Assembly (NCBI GenBank): GCA_964565895.1 | Contig: CAZMGT010000030.1 | Span: forward strand, 1-42,375 | Source of the DNA: CAZMGT01 sp964565895 | GTDB taxonomy: Bacteria > Armatimonadota > Zipacnadia > UBA1398 > CAZMGT01 | Direction of reading: 5' to 3' | Length of the DNA: 42,375 nucleotides | Part shown: piece by piece, positions 25,035 through 32,595 of the stretch | Position numbering within the stretch: position 1 is the stretch's first letter | How the letters are laid out: each line of letters starts with the position of its first letter | Made by a program: the position numbers and the translations under genes | The notes under the pieces: generated by a model | What the model was told of the DNA's origin: nothing | What the model saw: only the letters and a program-made list of their open reading frames with translations | Database searches by the model: none

Positions 25035-25880
25035 CTAGCGCAGCGCTACGGCGGCGTAGCCCACCACGGAGGAGTTGTCGCCCGTGGTCATGCCCGAGTG
25101 GGTATAGCTGAGCACCGTCCCGCCCTTCGCCCCCAGCTCGCGCAGCGCAGACATTACGACCATCGCCGGAGCCACCCCGCACATGCTAATCGCCCGCTCG
25201 CGCACGACCCGCGCCAGCTCCTCCGGCTCCAGCGCCTCCACGGCGCGCAGCGCTGCGCGATCCTTGCTCTCCGCCGCGCCCGCGGGCTCGAAGTGCGTCA
25301 TGTCGCTGCTCGCGATATACGCCGCGCCGGGGCCCGCCACCTCGGCGAGCGCCCGGCCGATGGCCACGCACGTCCGCGGGTTGTGGTCGGTGATCATAAT
25401 GGGCACGATGGGCAGCTCCGTGCCAAACACGAACTGCAGAAACGGCACTTGTACCTCAAGCGAGTGCTCGCCGCTTTGCGCGTGGTTGTCGATGGTCAAC
25501 TCGGGCGCGGCCTCGGCGATCTTGCGCGCCAGCTCCTCGGCGATGGGCGACTCGCCGAGCGGCGTGCGCCACGCGCCGGAGTCCTCGACGCAGTTAACCA
25601 GCGCAGGGAGCCGGTGATTTGGCCCGACGAGAATGGCCACCTCCGGCCTCCCCGCGCGTGCCAGCTCGCGAAACGCCCACGCGGCTGTGGGGCCGGAGTA
25701 CTGATAGCCGGCATGGGGCGAGATTACCCCGAGCGGGCCGGCCCACGGCCCTGCGCCGACCTCGGGCACCTCGCCCGGGCCCAGCTCGTGCACAAAGCAC
25801 CCCTCGATTTGCGCGCGCAGGGCGTCGGGCGAGGAGTAATAGAAAGCTCCGGCAAACGCAGGTTCGCGAACCCGTCTCAC
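25035..25880 (-). CDS. MEMO1-family protein (AmmeMemoRadiSam system protein B)
   Basis: The 281-residue protein matches the MEMO family, structurally related to class III ring-opening dioxygenases. Blocks seen are REPAFAGAFYYSS at the start, SPHAGYQYSGPTAAWAF, LVGPNHR, SGEHSLEVQVPFLQ, SSDMTHFEP and SMCGVAPAMV near the end. The conserved His residues of the putative metal site (in PHAGY, PNHR, GEHSLE and THF) and a Cys are kept. In many prokaryotes it occurs with an AMMECR1 protein and a radical-SAM enzyme. Neither is in the window. The GTG at 25880 follows GAGGGG by seven bases. The biochemical function is unknown. Confidence 0.87.
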   Translation of the reverse strand: MRRVREPAFAGAFYYSSPDALRAQIEGCFVHELGPGEVPEVGAGPWAGPLGVISPHAGYQYSGPTAAWAFRELARAGRPEVAILVGPNHRLPALVNCVEDSGAWRTPLGESPIAEELARKIAEAAPELTIDNHAQSGEHSLEVQVPFLQFVFGTELPIVPIMITDHNPRTCVAIGRALAEVAGPGAAYIASSDMTHFEPAGAAESKDRAALRAVEALEPEELARVVRERAISMCGVAPAMVVMSALRELGAKGGTVLSYTHSGMTTGDNSSVVGYAAVALR

Positions 25881-25962
25881 GGCCTCACCCCTCTCCGGCT
25901 GGCGCGCAGCGACCAGAGTCTTCCCCGGCGAAACGCCCGCGCGCCGCTCGTCATGCGCGGGC

Positions 25963-26283
25963 CTACTTCTGCCCGCCCTTCACCTCCGGCCGCACCTCGT
26001 AGGTGTTTGCGCTGACCTTTACGATAACGATCCGCCGCATCGCCCCCCAGGGGAGCGCCGTGGCGATCGCCCCAAGGGGCAGAAACGGATGCTGATGCGG
26101 CCGCTCCGGCCCCATGCACTCGCAGTCGCGCACCTCGATGCACACCTTGTCCTGCACGTCGCCGTACTTCAGGGTAAACTCCTTGCCCACGGGCGGAAAC
26201 TGCTTGGCCAGCTTCTTGTCGAGCATTATCCCCCGCTCGCCAAGGATCTTCGCCGATACCTTCTGGCGCAGTACTACGGCCAT
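25963..26283 (-). CDS. Unrecognised 106-residue protein with a CxC-HxH cluster
   Basis: I do not recognise this family. The 106-residue protein is soluble and predicted mostly beta. It carries Cys54, Cys56, His63 and His65 in VRDCECMGPERPHQHPFLPL, which could bind a metal. MAVVLRQKVSAKILGE at the start and RRIVIVKVSANTYEVRPE near the end look like strand pairs of a small barrel. It lies 66 bases after the HD-GYP regulator and 82 bases before the MEMO-like gene on the same strand, suggesting an operon. The ribosome site before the ATG is weak (GGTGTGAG). Codon use resembles its neighbours, so I take it as real. Confidence 0.62.
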   Translation of the reverse strand: MAVVLRQKVSAKILGERGIMLDKKLAKQFPPVGKEFTLKYGDVQDKVCIEVRDCECMGPERPHQHPFLPLGAIATALPWGAMRRIVIVKVSANTYEVRPEVKGGQK

Positions 26284-26349
26284 CGCTCACACCGTCCCGC
26301 AGCTCGCCCGGCCGCCTCCGCGCTGCGCGAGCGCCGCCACGCGCGCCGG

Positions 26350-27465
26350 CTAGGCCTCGATGTCCACGCCATACATGCCGATCGTCCGGCCCACCATCTC
26401 GTCCAAAAGCTCGCTGTCGATAAACGAGCCGGCGGTCTTGGGCAGGGCCAACTCCTCCGAGGAAAGCGAGGTAAACAGGTCCACAACGTCCGGGTCAAAC
26501 TGCGTCCCCGCGCAGCGCCGCAACTCCTCCAGCGCGTGCTCCTCGCTAAACGCCTTGCGATAAGGCCGGTCGGAGGTCATCGCGTCGTAGGCGTCGGCGA
26601 CGGAGAAAATGCGCGCGACGATGGGAATCTCCTTGCCCTTCAGCCCGTCGGGATAGCCCTCGCCGTTGTACCACTCGTGGTGGTGGCGGACGACCTTCAT
26701 CGCGGGGTGTAGATAGGGAATATTCTCGATAATCTTGCACCCGATAATGGGGTGGCTTTTGATAACCTCCATCTCCTCGGGCGTAAGCGGCCCGGGCTTA
26801 AGCAAAATGGAGTCCGGAATGCCCACCTTGCCGATGTCGTGCAAAATCGCTCCCTGCTCCAGCGAGATAAGCTGGTCCTGCTTAAGGCCCATCTTTCGCG
26901 CCAGAAGCAGGACGTGATACACCACGCGGTCGGCGTGCGCCCCCGTCTGCCTGTCGCGCGCTTCGAGCACGACGGAAAGCGCGACGAGCGTCGCCCGATA
27001 CGCCCGGTTGACAGCCTTTAGCCCAGCGCGGATCTGGGCCGTTTGCCGCGCCACCTTAAGCTCCAGCTCCCTGCGATATTCCTCAAGCTCCAGGGCCATG
27101 CGATGGCGCTCGAGCGCGCGCTGCGTGCGAATGCGCAGGGCGCGGGCGTCGAACGGCTTGGTGACGTAGTCATACGCCCCCTCGGTCATCAGCGAGACCG
27201 CGCGGTCGACATCGCTAATCGCGGTAACGATCACCACGCCCACGCGAGGATATTGCTCTTTTACCTTGCGAAAAAGCTCCGCGCCATCCATCTCGGGCAT
27301 CATTAGGTCCGTGAGCATTAGCTCCGGCTCGTGGCGGCGTAGCATACCGAGGGCCTCTTTGCCGCTGTGCGCGATGGAGATGGCGTGGCCGTCAGCGCTG
27401 AGGATCTGCCGGATGATTTCCGTGACTACAGGCTCGTCATCCACGACAAGAATTTTCCCAGGCAT
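26350..27465 (-). CDS. Response regulator with HD-GYP output domain (RpfG type)
   Basis: The 371-residue protein has a CheY-like receiver (1-~118) with acidic pocket Asp9/Asp10, phospho-acceptor Asp53 (LTDLMMP), Thr81 and Lys103. A coiled linker follows (~119-150). The HD-GYP domain (~155-345) contains HDIGK at 209-213 and HHEWYNGEGYPDGLKG with Gly270-Tyr271-Pro272. Such proteins typically hydrolyse c-di-GMP under control of a sensor kinase. No kinase lies beside it. The ATG at 27465 follows GGAGGT by six bases. Upstream in-frame sequence lacks a ribosome site. Probably co-transcribed with the small CxC-HxH protein and the MEMO protein. Confidence 0.92.
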   Translation of the reverse strand: MPGKILVVDDEPVVTEIIRQILSADGHAISIAHSGKEALGMLRRHEPELMLTDLMMPEMDGAELFRKVKEQYPRVGVVIVTAISDVDRAVSLMTEGAYDYVTKPFDARALRIRTQRALERHRMALELEEYRRELELKVARQTAQIRAGLKAVNRAYRATLVALSVVLEARDRQTGAHADRVVYHVLLLARKMGLKQDQLISLEQGAILHDIGKVGIPDSILLKPGPLTPEEMEVIKSHPIIGCKIIENIPYLHPAMKVVRHHHEWYNGEGYPDGLKGKEIPIVARIFSVADAYDAMTSDRPYRKAFSEEHALEELRRCAGTQFDPDVVDLFTSLSSEELALPKTAGSFIDSELLDEMVGRTIGMYGVDIEA

Positions 27466-27632
27466 TAGTGCACCTCCGCCGGACGGAAGGTCGGCCGCGC
27501 TGCGTCCCTCTCTTCCGCCAGCCAAGCGCAACCCTCCGCAAATTATTTCCCTCAGCGCAAAACAACCTCTCTGTGAATTTCGCGGGGAAAGCGAAAAGTC
27601 CTGTAACACCAACCGAGGGGCCCGAGCGGGCT

Positions 27633-28658
27633 CTAAAAGCGCACGGCGACGACGGCCGTCCCCGCCGTGGGCTTGCCGTTGACCATCGCCGGCTTAAAGC
27701 GCCAGTGCGCGCGCACCCAACGCACCGCGGCGGCGTCGATCTCCGGATAGCCCGAGCGCGAAACCAATGTCGCCGACGTTATCTCGCCATTGGCGTTTAC
27801 CGAGACGCGCACGCGCACGTGCCCGTGGATCTCCAGCCTTTGCATCTCGCGCGTGCGAGGCATAGGTGGGGCAAAGACAAGCACGGGGCCACGAACCGCC
27901 GGGGTGGGCGCAGCTTGCCCCCCGCGGCCGCTCCCTCCGGAGCCCGGGCCCGTCGTCGTCCCACCGGAGCCGCCGCCCGTCCCCGAGGGGGCGCTTCCCC
28001 CGCCGCGGCCAAAGCCGCGCGCGCCCGTCCCCGCGCCGTCCGGCCTGCCTCCCGCCGGGCTTCCCGTAGGCGAGCCGCGCGGCGCGGCCCCCTCGCCTCT
28101 CGTCGCCGGCGGCTGCGGCGCTCCGCGGGTGTCCGCCGGCCCGGGGGTTCCCACGCCCGGCGGGGGAGCCAGGGCAGGGCCGAGGCGATCCGTCTCCGGC
28201 TCGACGGCCAGCCCCTCCGCCGGGGCGAGCGAAGCTACCGGCGCGAGCGAGGGAATGTCGATCTCCCGCCGCGGGGGCGCCTCGGGCAGGCCCGGGGTAG
28301 TCGCGCGCCTGGGCTGAATATCCACCGGCGCGGGCGGGTGGTCGCTCCCCCGGCGCGCCACGGGCTGAGGCGGGGGAACAATTTCCGCTGCGCTGCGCGA
28401 GGCACCCTCGCGCCCCGCGCGTCCGGGTGCGGGCTCGCTTGCCCGCTGGCCCACGGGGGCAACCCTCGCCGCACGCCGCACGGGCGCCGGCGTGGGGCGC
28501 GGCGCGGGCGGCGTCGCCTCGGAAACAATGCGCACGCGAAAATATCGCTGGGGCATCCTCGGCCGCGGGGGAATGACATATGGCGCGGCCAGCGCCCCCA
28601 CAAAATGCAACAGCAACGAGATGGCCAGGCAGTGGTGAAGCTTCAGCTCGTGCCCCAT
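27633..28658 (-). CDS. tonB: TonB-type energy transducer
   Basis: The 341-residue protein has an N-terminal membrane anchor (~8-30, HHCLAISLLLHFVGALAAPYV) and a long periplasmic region rich in Pro, Gly and Arg (~35-255). The C-terminal TonB domain (~260-341) includes HGHVRVRVSVNANGEI, SRSGYPEIDAAAVRWVRA and HWRFKPAMVNGKP. TonB couples the proton-motive force (with ExbB/ExbD, absent here) to outer-membrane receptors, which is good evidence for an outer membrane. The ATG at 28658 has only a weak GGGA site, and an in-frame TTG at 28679 is an alternative. The Gly-rich stretch (GGGSAPSGTGGGSGG) is low-complexity. Confidence 0.87.
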   Translation of the reverse strand: MGHELKLHHCLAISLLLHFVGALAAPYVIPPRPRMPQRYFRVRIVSEATPPAPRPTPAPVRRAARVAPVGQRASEPAPGRAGREGASRSAAEIVPPPQPVARRGSDHPPAPVDIQPRRATTPGLPEAPPRREIDIPSLAPVASLAPAEGLAVEPETDRLGPALAPPPGVGTPGPADTRGAPQPPATRGEGAAPRGSPTGSPAGGRPDGAGTGARGFGRGGGSAPSGTGGGSGGTTTGPGSGGSGRGGQAAPTPAVRGPVLVFAPPMPRTREMQRLEIHGHVRVRVSVNANGEITSATLVSRSGYPEIDAAAVRWVRAHWRFKPAMVNGKPTAGTAVVAVRF

Positions 28659-28783
28659 GGCGGCTTCCCGGTGATACAACCAGCGACCCCCAGCGCGCGT
28701 TCAGCGCTTGGTTTTCGGCTCATCGCGTTCGACGCTTAGCGTTGGGCTTTGTTTCACACCACCGCGGAGCCTAACAAAGCGCG

Positions 28784-29827
28784 CTAGGAGGAGAACAGCC
28801 TGCGGTGCTGCTCCTTGGCGAAGCGGTCGGTCATCCCCGCCACGTAGTCGCAGGTAAGCTGCGCCCGCTCTTTGGCGCCCAGCTCGCGCTGCTCTGGCGA
28901 GAGAAACGGAGCGTTCTCAGGGTGCTCCATGTAAAACCTAAACAGGTCGCGCACGATCTGCTGCCCCTCGCGCTCCAGCTCCCCGGGGCACTCCGGCGTT
29001 TTGTATACGCGGGCGAAGAGGAAATCTTTAAGCAGGTTAAACGCCCGGCACACCTCGGCGCTCATCTCTAGGTAGGGCTTGCCCTCGCTGTGCTTAACAA
29101 TGTCCAAGACAATGGTGCTGATCCGGCGCGAGTGGGTGTCGCCAAGCACGGCAATCGCCTCGCGCGGGAGGTCGGCCTCGCAAATCACACCCGCGCGAAT
29201 GGCATCGTCGATGTCGTGGTTTACGTAGGCGATGCGGTCGGCCCAGCGGATGATCTTCCCCTCCAACGTATATGGTTCGTCGCCCTCGAGCCGCGGGGCA
29301 ATGTCCGCCTCGCCCTTGGAGTGGTGCAATATCCCGTCGCGCGTCTCAAATGTTAGGTTAACGCCTTGGCCGTCTTTCTCCAGCTTGTCCACCACGCGCA
29401 GGCTCTGCTCGTTGTGCCTAAACCGCGCCCCGGGGACATATTCGCGCAGCACCTGGTCCAGCGCATATTCCCCGGCGTGGCCAAACGGCGTGTGCCCCAG
29501 GTCGTGCCCCAGGGCAATAGCCTCGGTGAGGTCCTCGTTCAAACGCAAGGCGCGGGCCAGCGTGCGCCCGATTTGCGAGACCTCAAGCGTGTGCGTCATG
29601 CGCGTGCGAATGTGGTCTTGAGAGGGCGAGATAAACACCTGCGTCTTGTAGCTCAGCCGGCGGAACGACTTGCACCCGTGGATAATTCTGTCGCGGTCGC
29701 GCTGGTAGTCGGTGCGAATGGGGCAAGGCTCCTCCGGTCGCTCGCGCCCGCGGCTGCTCGCGGCAAGCGCCGCGTAGGGGGAAAGGATCTCGCGCTCGAG
29801 CGCCTCGGTTTTCTCGCGAATGGTCAT
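28784..29827 (-). CDS. dgt: dGTP triphosphohydrolase-like HD protein
   Basis: The 347-residue HD-domain phosphohydrolase is of the short dGTPase type. The metal site is visible: RTRMTHTLEVSQIGRTLARAL supplies the first His, AIALGHDLGHTPFGHAGE the His-Asp, and RWADRIAYVNHDIDDA the last Asp. These enzymes cut dGTP (or other dNTPs) to deoxynucleoside and triphosphate, adjusting nucleotide pools. The ATG at 29827 has GGAGG six bases upstream. An in-frame start at 29887 is less likely. The gene is divergent from the arylsulfotransferase-like gene and followed by tonB. Confidence 0.92.
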   Translation of the reverse strand: MTIREKTEALEREILSPYAALAASSRGRERPEEPCPIRTDYQRDRDRIIHGCKSFRRLSYKTQVFISPSQDHIRTRMTHTLEVSQIGRTLARALRLNEDLTEAIALGHDLGHTPFGHAGEYALDQVLREYVPGARFRHNEQSLRVVDKLEKDGQGVNLTFETRDGILHHSKGEADIAPRLEGDEPYTLEGKIIRWADRIAYVNHDIDDAIRAGVICEADLPREAIAVLGDTHSRRISTIVLDIVKHSEGKPYLEMSAEVCRAFNLLKDFLFARVYKTPECPGELEREGQQIVRDLFRFYMEHPENAPFLSPEQRELGAKERAQLTCDYVAGMTDRFAKEQHRRLFSS

Positions 29828-29866
29828 CGTTGGCCTCCGCGGCGCGTCTTTTCGCCGTAGACTGAG

Positions 29867-29895
29867 ATTATCCGCAAAAGCGGGCAACGGAGCAA
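29867..29895 (-). promoter_or_regulatory. Candidate promoter of the dgt-like gene
   Basis: TTGCTC at 29895-29890, a 17-base spacer, and GATAAT at 29872-29867, 40 bases before the start codon. Confidence 0.45.
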
Positions 29896-30010
29896 GCGCA
29901 CAAGCGACGCCCCACGGCAGGGAACCGCCGCGCGCGGAAGAAACACAGCCCAGCGGCGCGCGAAGGCGCCGCTTGTTTGCCGCCTTTGCCCTGCGAGAGG
30001 AGGAGCGCTT

Positions 30011-31321
30011 GTGAATACATCGCTCTTTGCCCTGTGCTTAGCCGCGGGCGCGGCTTTGTTTACCTTTGCCAACCGCTCCGTGCTCGACTGGCCCACCGGC
30101 GTAACCGTATACAAGCCGGACAAGTGCTACAACGGCTATACCGTTGTTGTCCCCTATCGCTCCACGCTCATGTTTCTCATCGACATGCGGGGGAGGGTGG
30201 TGCACGCCTGGCGGGCGGATCCCGAGCGCGAGGCCGAGTCGTGGTTTTTGCGCCGCCTGCCCAACGGCAACTGGCTTACGTTAAACCATCGCAGCCGCCT
30301 CGCCGAGGACGCCTCCTCGCCCGACCGCGCCCCCAGCAGCTATGCCATTGACCTGTTCGAAAGCGAAGTCGTTGAGCTCGACTGGGAGGGCAACGTCGTC
30401 TGGCGTTACGAGGCCCCCAAAGGCTGGCTTATTCACCACGACATGGCCCGGCTGCAAAACGGCAATACGCTAATCCTCCTCGAAAAAGTGGCCAACTGCC
30501 CGGAGATCTCCGACAAGCCCATCTTGGACAACTTCTTTGTCGAGGTTACCCCTGAGGGGAAGATCGTTTGGGAGTGGTACACCAGCGAGCACTTCGAGGA
30601 GTTCGGCTATTCCGAGCGCGCCAAGCAGCTTATGCGCGAGCGCGGCAAGGACATTTTCCACACAAACACCCTTTCCGTGCTCCCGGGCAACGAGCTGGAG
30701 AAAACCGACCCGCGCTTTGCCAAGGGCAACATCCTCTCCTGCCAGCGCAATACAAACGTAATCTTCATCGTCGACAAAAAGACGAAAAAGGTCGTGTGGA
30801 CTTGGGGCAGCGGCCGGGGGCAACTCGTCGGCCCGCATCATCCGGTAATGCTCGCAAACGGAAACATTCTCATCTACGACAACGGCGGGCGCGCGGGCTA
30901 TCCCGAGCGCGTGCGCTTTTACACGCGCCTCGTCGAGGTCAACCCGGTTACCGGCAAGATCGTCTGGCAGTATACCTACGAGCCGTATATTTTTAAGCCG
31001 ACGTCGAAGTTCTTCAGCAGCTCCTGGGGCTCGGTCCAGCGGCTGCCCAACGGCAACACATTCTCGTTGGACTGCCACAAGGGCCGCCTGTTTGAGGTCA
31101 CGCCCACCGGCGAGATCGTTTGGGAATATATCAGCCCGTTCTCCTGGGGCCGGGGGACGCAGGTGGTAGACTCCGGCATTTACCGCGCCTATCGCTACGG
31201 CTACGACGAGGTGCCCCAGGTTGACCCCATCTTCAAGAACACCGACGGACACGTCGGTGTGCAGCCGGCGAAGATCGCTTTGCCCGAATATCTGGGGCTG
31301 CCCTCTACTGACCTGCCCTAG
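30011..31321 (+). CDS. Secreted arylsulfotransferase (ASST)-like beta-propeller protein
   Basis: The 436-residue protein has a short hydrophobic N-terminus (MNTSLFALCLAAGAALFTFA) acting as signal or anchor. Repeated blade motifs follow: LPNGNWLTLN, LQNGNTLILL, LANGNILIYD and LPNGNTFSLD, alternating with GNVVWRYE, GKIVWEWY, KKVVWTWG and GEIVWEYI. This pattern is that of the arylsulfotransferase family propeller, whose members transfer sulfate between phenols in the periplasm. The catalytic His cannot be pinned down with certainty, though HHD, HTN, GPHHP and DCHKG are candidates. The GTG start follows AGGAGG by seven bases. Many relatives are uncharacterised, so a non-enzymatic propeller is possible. 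Confidence 0.75.
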   Translation: MNTSLFALCLAAGAALFTFANRSVLDWPTGVTVYKPDKCYNGYTVVVPYRSTLMFLIDMRGRVVHAWRADPEREAESWFLRRLPNGNWLTLNHRSRLAEDASSPDRAPSSYAIDLFESEVVELDWEGNVVWRYEAPKGWLIHHDMARLQNGNTLILLEKVANCPEISDKPILDNFFVEVTPEGKIVWEWYTSEHFEEFGYSERAKQLMRERGKDIFHTNTLSVLPGNELEKTDPRFAKGNILSCQRNTNVIFIVDKKTKKVVWTWGSGRGQLVGPHHPVMLANGNILIYDNGGRAGYPERVRFYTRLVEVNPVTGKIVWQYTYEPYIFKPTSKFFSSSWGSVQRLPNGNTFSLDCHKGRLFEVTPTGEIVWEYISPFSWGRGTQVVDSGIYRAYRYGYDEVPQVDPIFKNTDGHVGVQPAKIALPEYLGLPSTDLP

Positions 31322-31340
31322 GCGCGACAGGCGTACAAAA

Positions 31341-31419
31341 GAAAAAGCCTGCCGGTCGTCGGGCCACCTCTTTCGCGCCGCGTCGCTTCGTCCTCAAAAA
31401 CCCCTGTGGCGGCCGGCAG
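31341..31419 (-). terminator. Candidate terminator of the tRNA-tadA unit
   Basis: On the minus strand, CTGCCGG (31419-31413) can pair with CCGGCAG (31355-31349), with an inner GCCAC/GTGGC stem, directly followed by GCTTTTTCTTTTG. The loop is large (about 57 bases), so efficiency is uncertain. It lies 150-220 bases beyond the last tRNA. Confidence 0.4.
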
Positions 31420-31425
31420 ACTTCG

Positions 31426-31452
31426 TCTGCGAGCGCTGTTGCGCTCCGCAGA
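31426..31452. other. Hairpin between convergent transcripts
   Basis: TCTGCGAGCGC and GCGCTCCGCAGA pair over eleven base pairs with one bulged C and a four-base loop. It lies between the rightward ASST gene and the leftward tRNA unit. No U-run follows on the plus strand. Confidence 0.4.
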
Positions 31453-31568
31453 AAACGGTTCCACAAAGCGCCGCGGCGATCGCCGCCCAAGGGCTAACGG
31501 TTTTGGCAACGGTGGGTCAATTTCCGGTAAACAAGCCTGGCGCAGCAGCTTTAAAGGAGAGGCAAAAA

Positions 31569-31662
31569 TGGCGGAGTGGGTGGGATTCGAACCCACGAGG
31601 GACGGTCTACGTCCCTACGCGCTCTCCAGGCGCGCTCCTTAGGCCAGCTCGGACACCACTCC
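31569..31662 (-). tRNA. tRNA-Ser (anticodon GGA)
   Basis: Acceptor GGAGTGG/CCACTCC, discriminator G and an encoded CCA. The anticodon arm is CGCGC-CTGGAGA-GCGCG with anticodon GGA (reads UCC/UCU). The long variable arm (GTAGGGACGTAGACCGTCCCT) is typical of serine tRNA, followed by the T-arm GTGGG-TTCGAAT-CCCAC. It is the last gene of the unit. Confidence 0.97.
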
Positions 31663-31711
31663 GCCGCGTGTCTGTGCCTTTTCACAGGCCGACCACCGCA
31701 CTGCTGCGGCA

Positions 31712-31806
31712 TGGCGGAGAGGGTGGGATTCGAACCCACGAGCGAGGGTTTTGCCCCCGCTACTCGATTTCGAGTCGAGCGCTTTCGACCACTCAGCCAC
31801 CTCTCC
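31712..31806 (-). tRNA. tRNA-Ser (anticodon CGA)
   Basis: Acceptor GGAGAGG/CCTCTCC, discriminator G and an encoded CCA. The anticodon arm is CTCGA-CTCGAAA-TCGAG with anticodon CGA (reads UCG). It has a long serine-type variable arm. Its 5' end is only five bases after the tadA stop codon. Confidence 0.97.
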
Positions 31807-31811
31807 GCAGC

Positions 31812-32297
31812 TTACGCGCCAGCGCGCAACTGGCGGAAAAACTGCGCAAGCAGCGCGCCGCATTCCTCGGCCAAAACTCCGCCGAAAACCTCAACGCGGT
31901 GGTTCAGCCGCTCATCGCCGACAATGTCAAAGAGCGAACCGCATGCCCCCGCCTTGGGGTCTCTCGCGCCATAGTAAAGCCTGCGCACCCGCGCGAGCAC
32001 GAGCGCCCCGGCGCACATGGGGCAGGGCTCAAGTGTCACGAAGACATCGCAGTTGTCAAGGCGCCACGTGCCCAGCTTGCCCGCCGCCTGCCGCAGGGCG
32101 ATGATCTCCGCGTGCGCGGTGGGGTCCTGCTCCGCCTCGCGCCTATTTCGCCCGCGGCCGACAATCTCGCTATCGCACACGACGACACAGCCCACGGGAA
32201 CATCGCCTGCGCGCGCCGCGCTGCGCGCTTCGTCAAGTGCCTGGCGCATGAACTTCTCAACGATCTCCCCAGGCGGTTGTTGCTGTGCCGTCGTCAT
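31812..32297 (-). CDS. tadA: tRNA adenosine(34) deaminase TadA
   Basis: The 161-residue zinc deaminase converts A34 to inosine in tRNA-Arg(ACG). The deaminase signature is complete: His62-Ala-Glu64 (TAHAE) and Pro91-Cys92-x-x-Cys95 (LEPCPMCAGAL), with GDVPVGCVVV and ARVRRLYYGARDPKAGACGS also family-typical. The ATG at 32297 lies seven bases after the CCA end of tRNA-Arg(CCT), with no Shine-Dalgarno sequence, and the stop is five bases before tRNA-Ser(CGA). After tRNA maturation the message would be practically leaderless. A TTG at 32303 or an internal ATG at 32249 are alternative starts. The flanking Arg tRNAs have CCG and CCT anticodons, so neither is itself a substrate. Confidence 0.94.
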   Translation of the reverse strand: MTTAQQQPPGEIVEKFMRQALDEARSAARAGDVPVGCVVVCDSEIVGRGRNRREAEQDPTAHAEIIALRQAAGKLGTWRLDNCDVFVTLEPCPMCAGALVLARVRRLYYGARDPKAGACGSLFDIVGDERLNHRVEVFGGVLAEECGALLAQFFRQLRAGA

Positions 32298-32303
32298 GGG
32301 CAA

Positions 32304-32380
32304 TGGCGGCCCCGGCCCGACTCGAACGGGCGACCTTGAACTTAGGAGGTTCCTGCTCTATCCACCTGAGCTACGGGGCC
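32304..32380 (-). tRNA. tRNA-Arg (anticodon CCT)
   Basis: Acceptor GGCCCCG/CGGGGCC, discriminator G and an encoded CCA. The D-arm is GCTC..GAGC, the anticodon loop CTCCTAA with anticodon CCT (reads AGG), and the T-arm GCCCG-TTCGAGT-CGGGC. The outermost anticodon-stem pair is mismatched (G-A). Its 3' CCA abuts the tadA reading frame. Confidence 0.96.
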
Positions 32381-32389
32381 GGAATAATC

Positions 32390-32465
32390 TGGCGCGCCCG
32401 GCCTGATTCGAACAGGCGACCTACGGCTCCGGAGGCCGTCGCTCTATCCGCTGAGCTACGAGCGC
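32390..32465 (-). tRNA. tRNA-Arg (anticodon CCG)
   Basis: Acceptor GCGCTCG/CGGGCGC with one G-U pair, discriminator G and an encoded CCA. The anticodon arm is ACGGC-CTCCGGA-GCCGT with anticodon CCG (reads CGG), and the T-arm is GCCTG-TTCGAAT-CAGGC. It is the first gene of the unit, about five bases after the predicted transcription start. Confidence 0.97.
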
Positions 32466-32476
32466 GCCGCATCAAA

Positions 32477-32505
32477 ATTATAAGCTCACCCGCCCCGACA
32501 GTCAA
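32477..32505 (-). promoter_or_regulatory. Promoter of the tRNA-tadA unit
   Basis: TTGACT at 32505-32500, a 17-base spacer, and a perfect TATAAT at 32482-32477. The predicted start is about five bases before the first tRNA, as is usual for stable-RNA promoters. Confidence 0.88.
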
Positions 32506-32595
32506 ACCGCCCGCGCATCCTCCGCGTTCCCCAAAAGCACGGGCGGCAAGCTCATCGCGGACCGCGCCAGCCGGCGATAGCCGCCCTGCCCGCGG

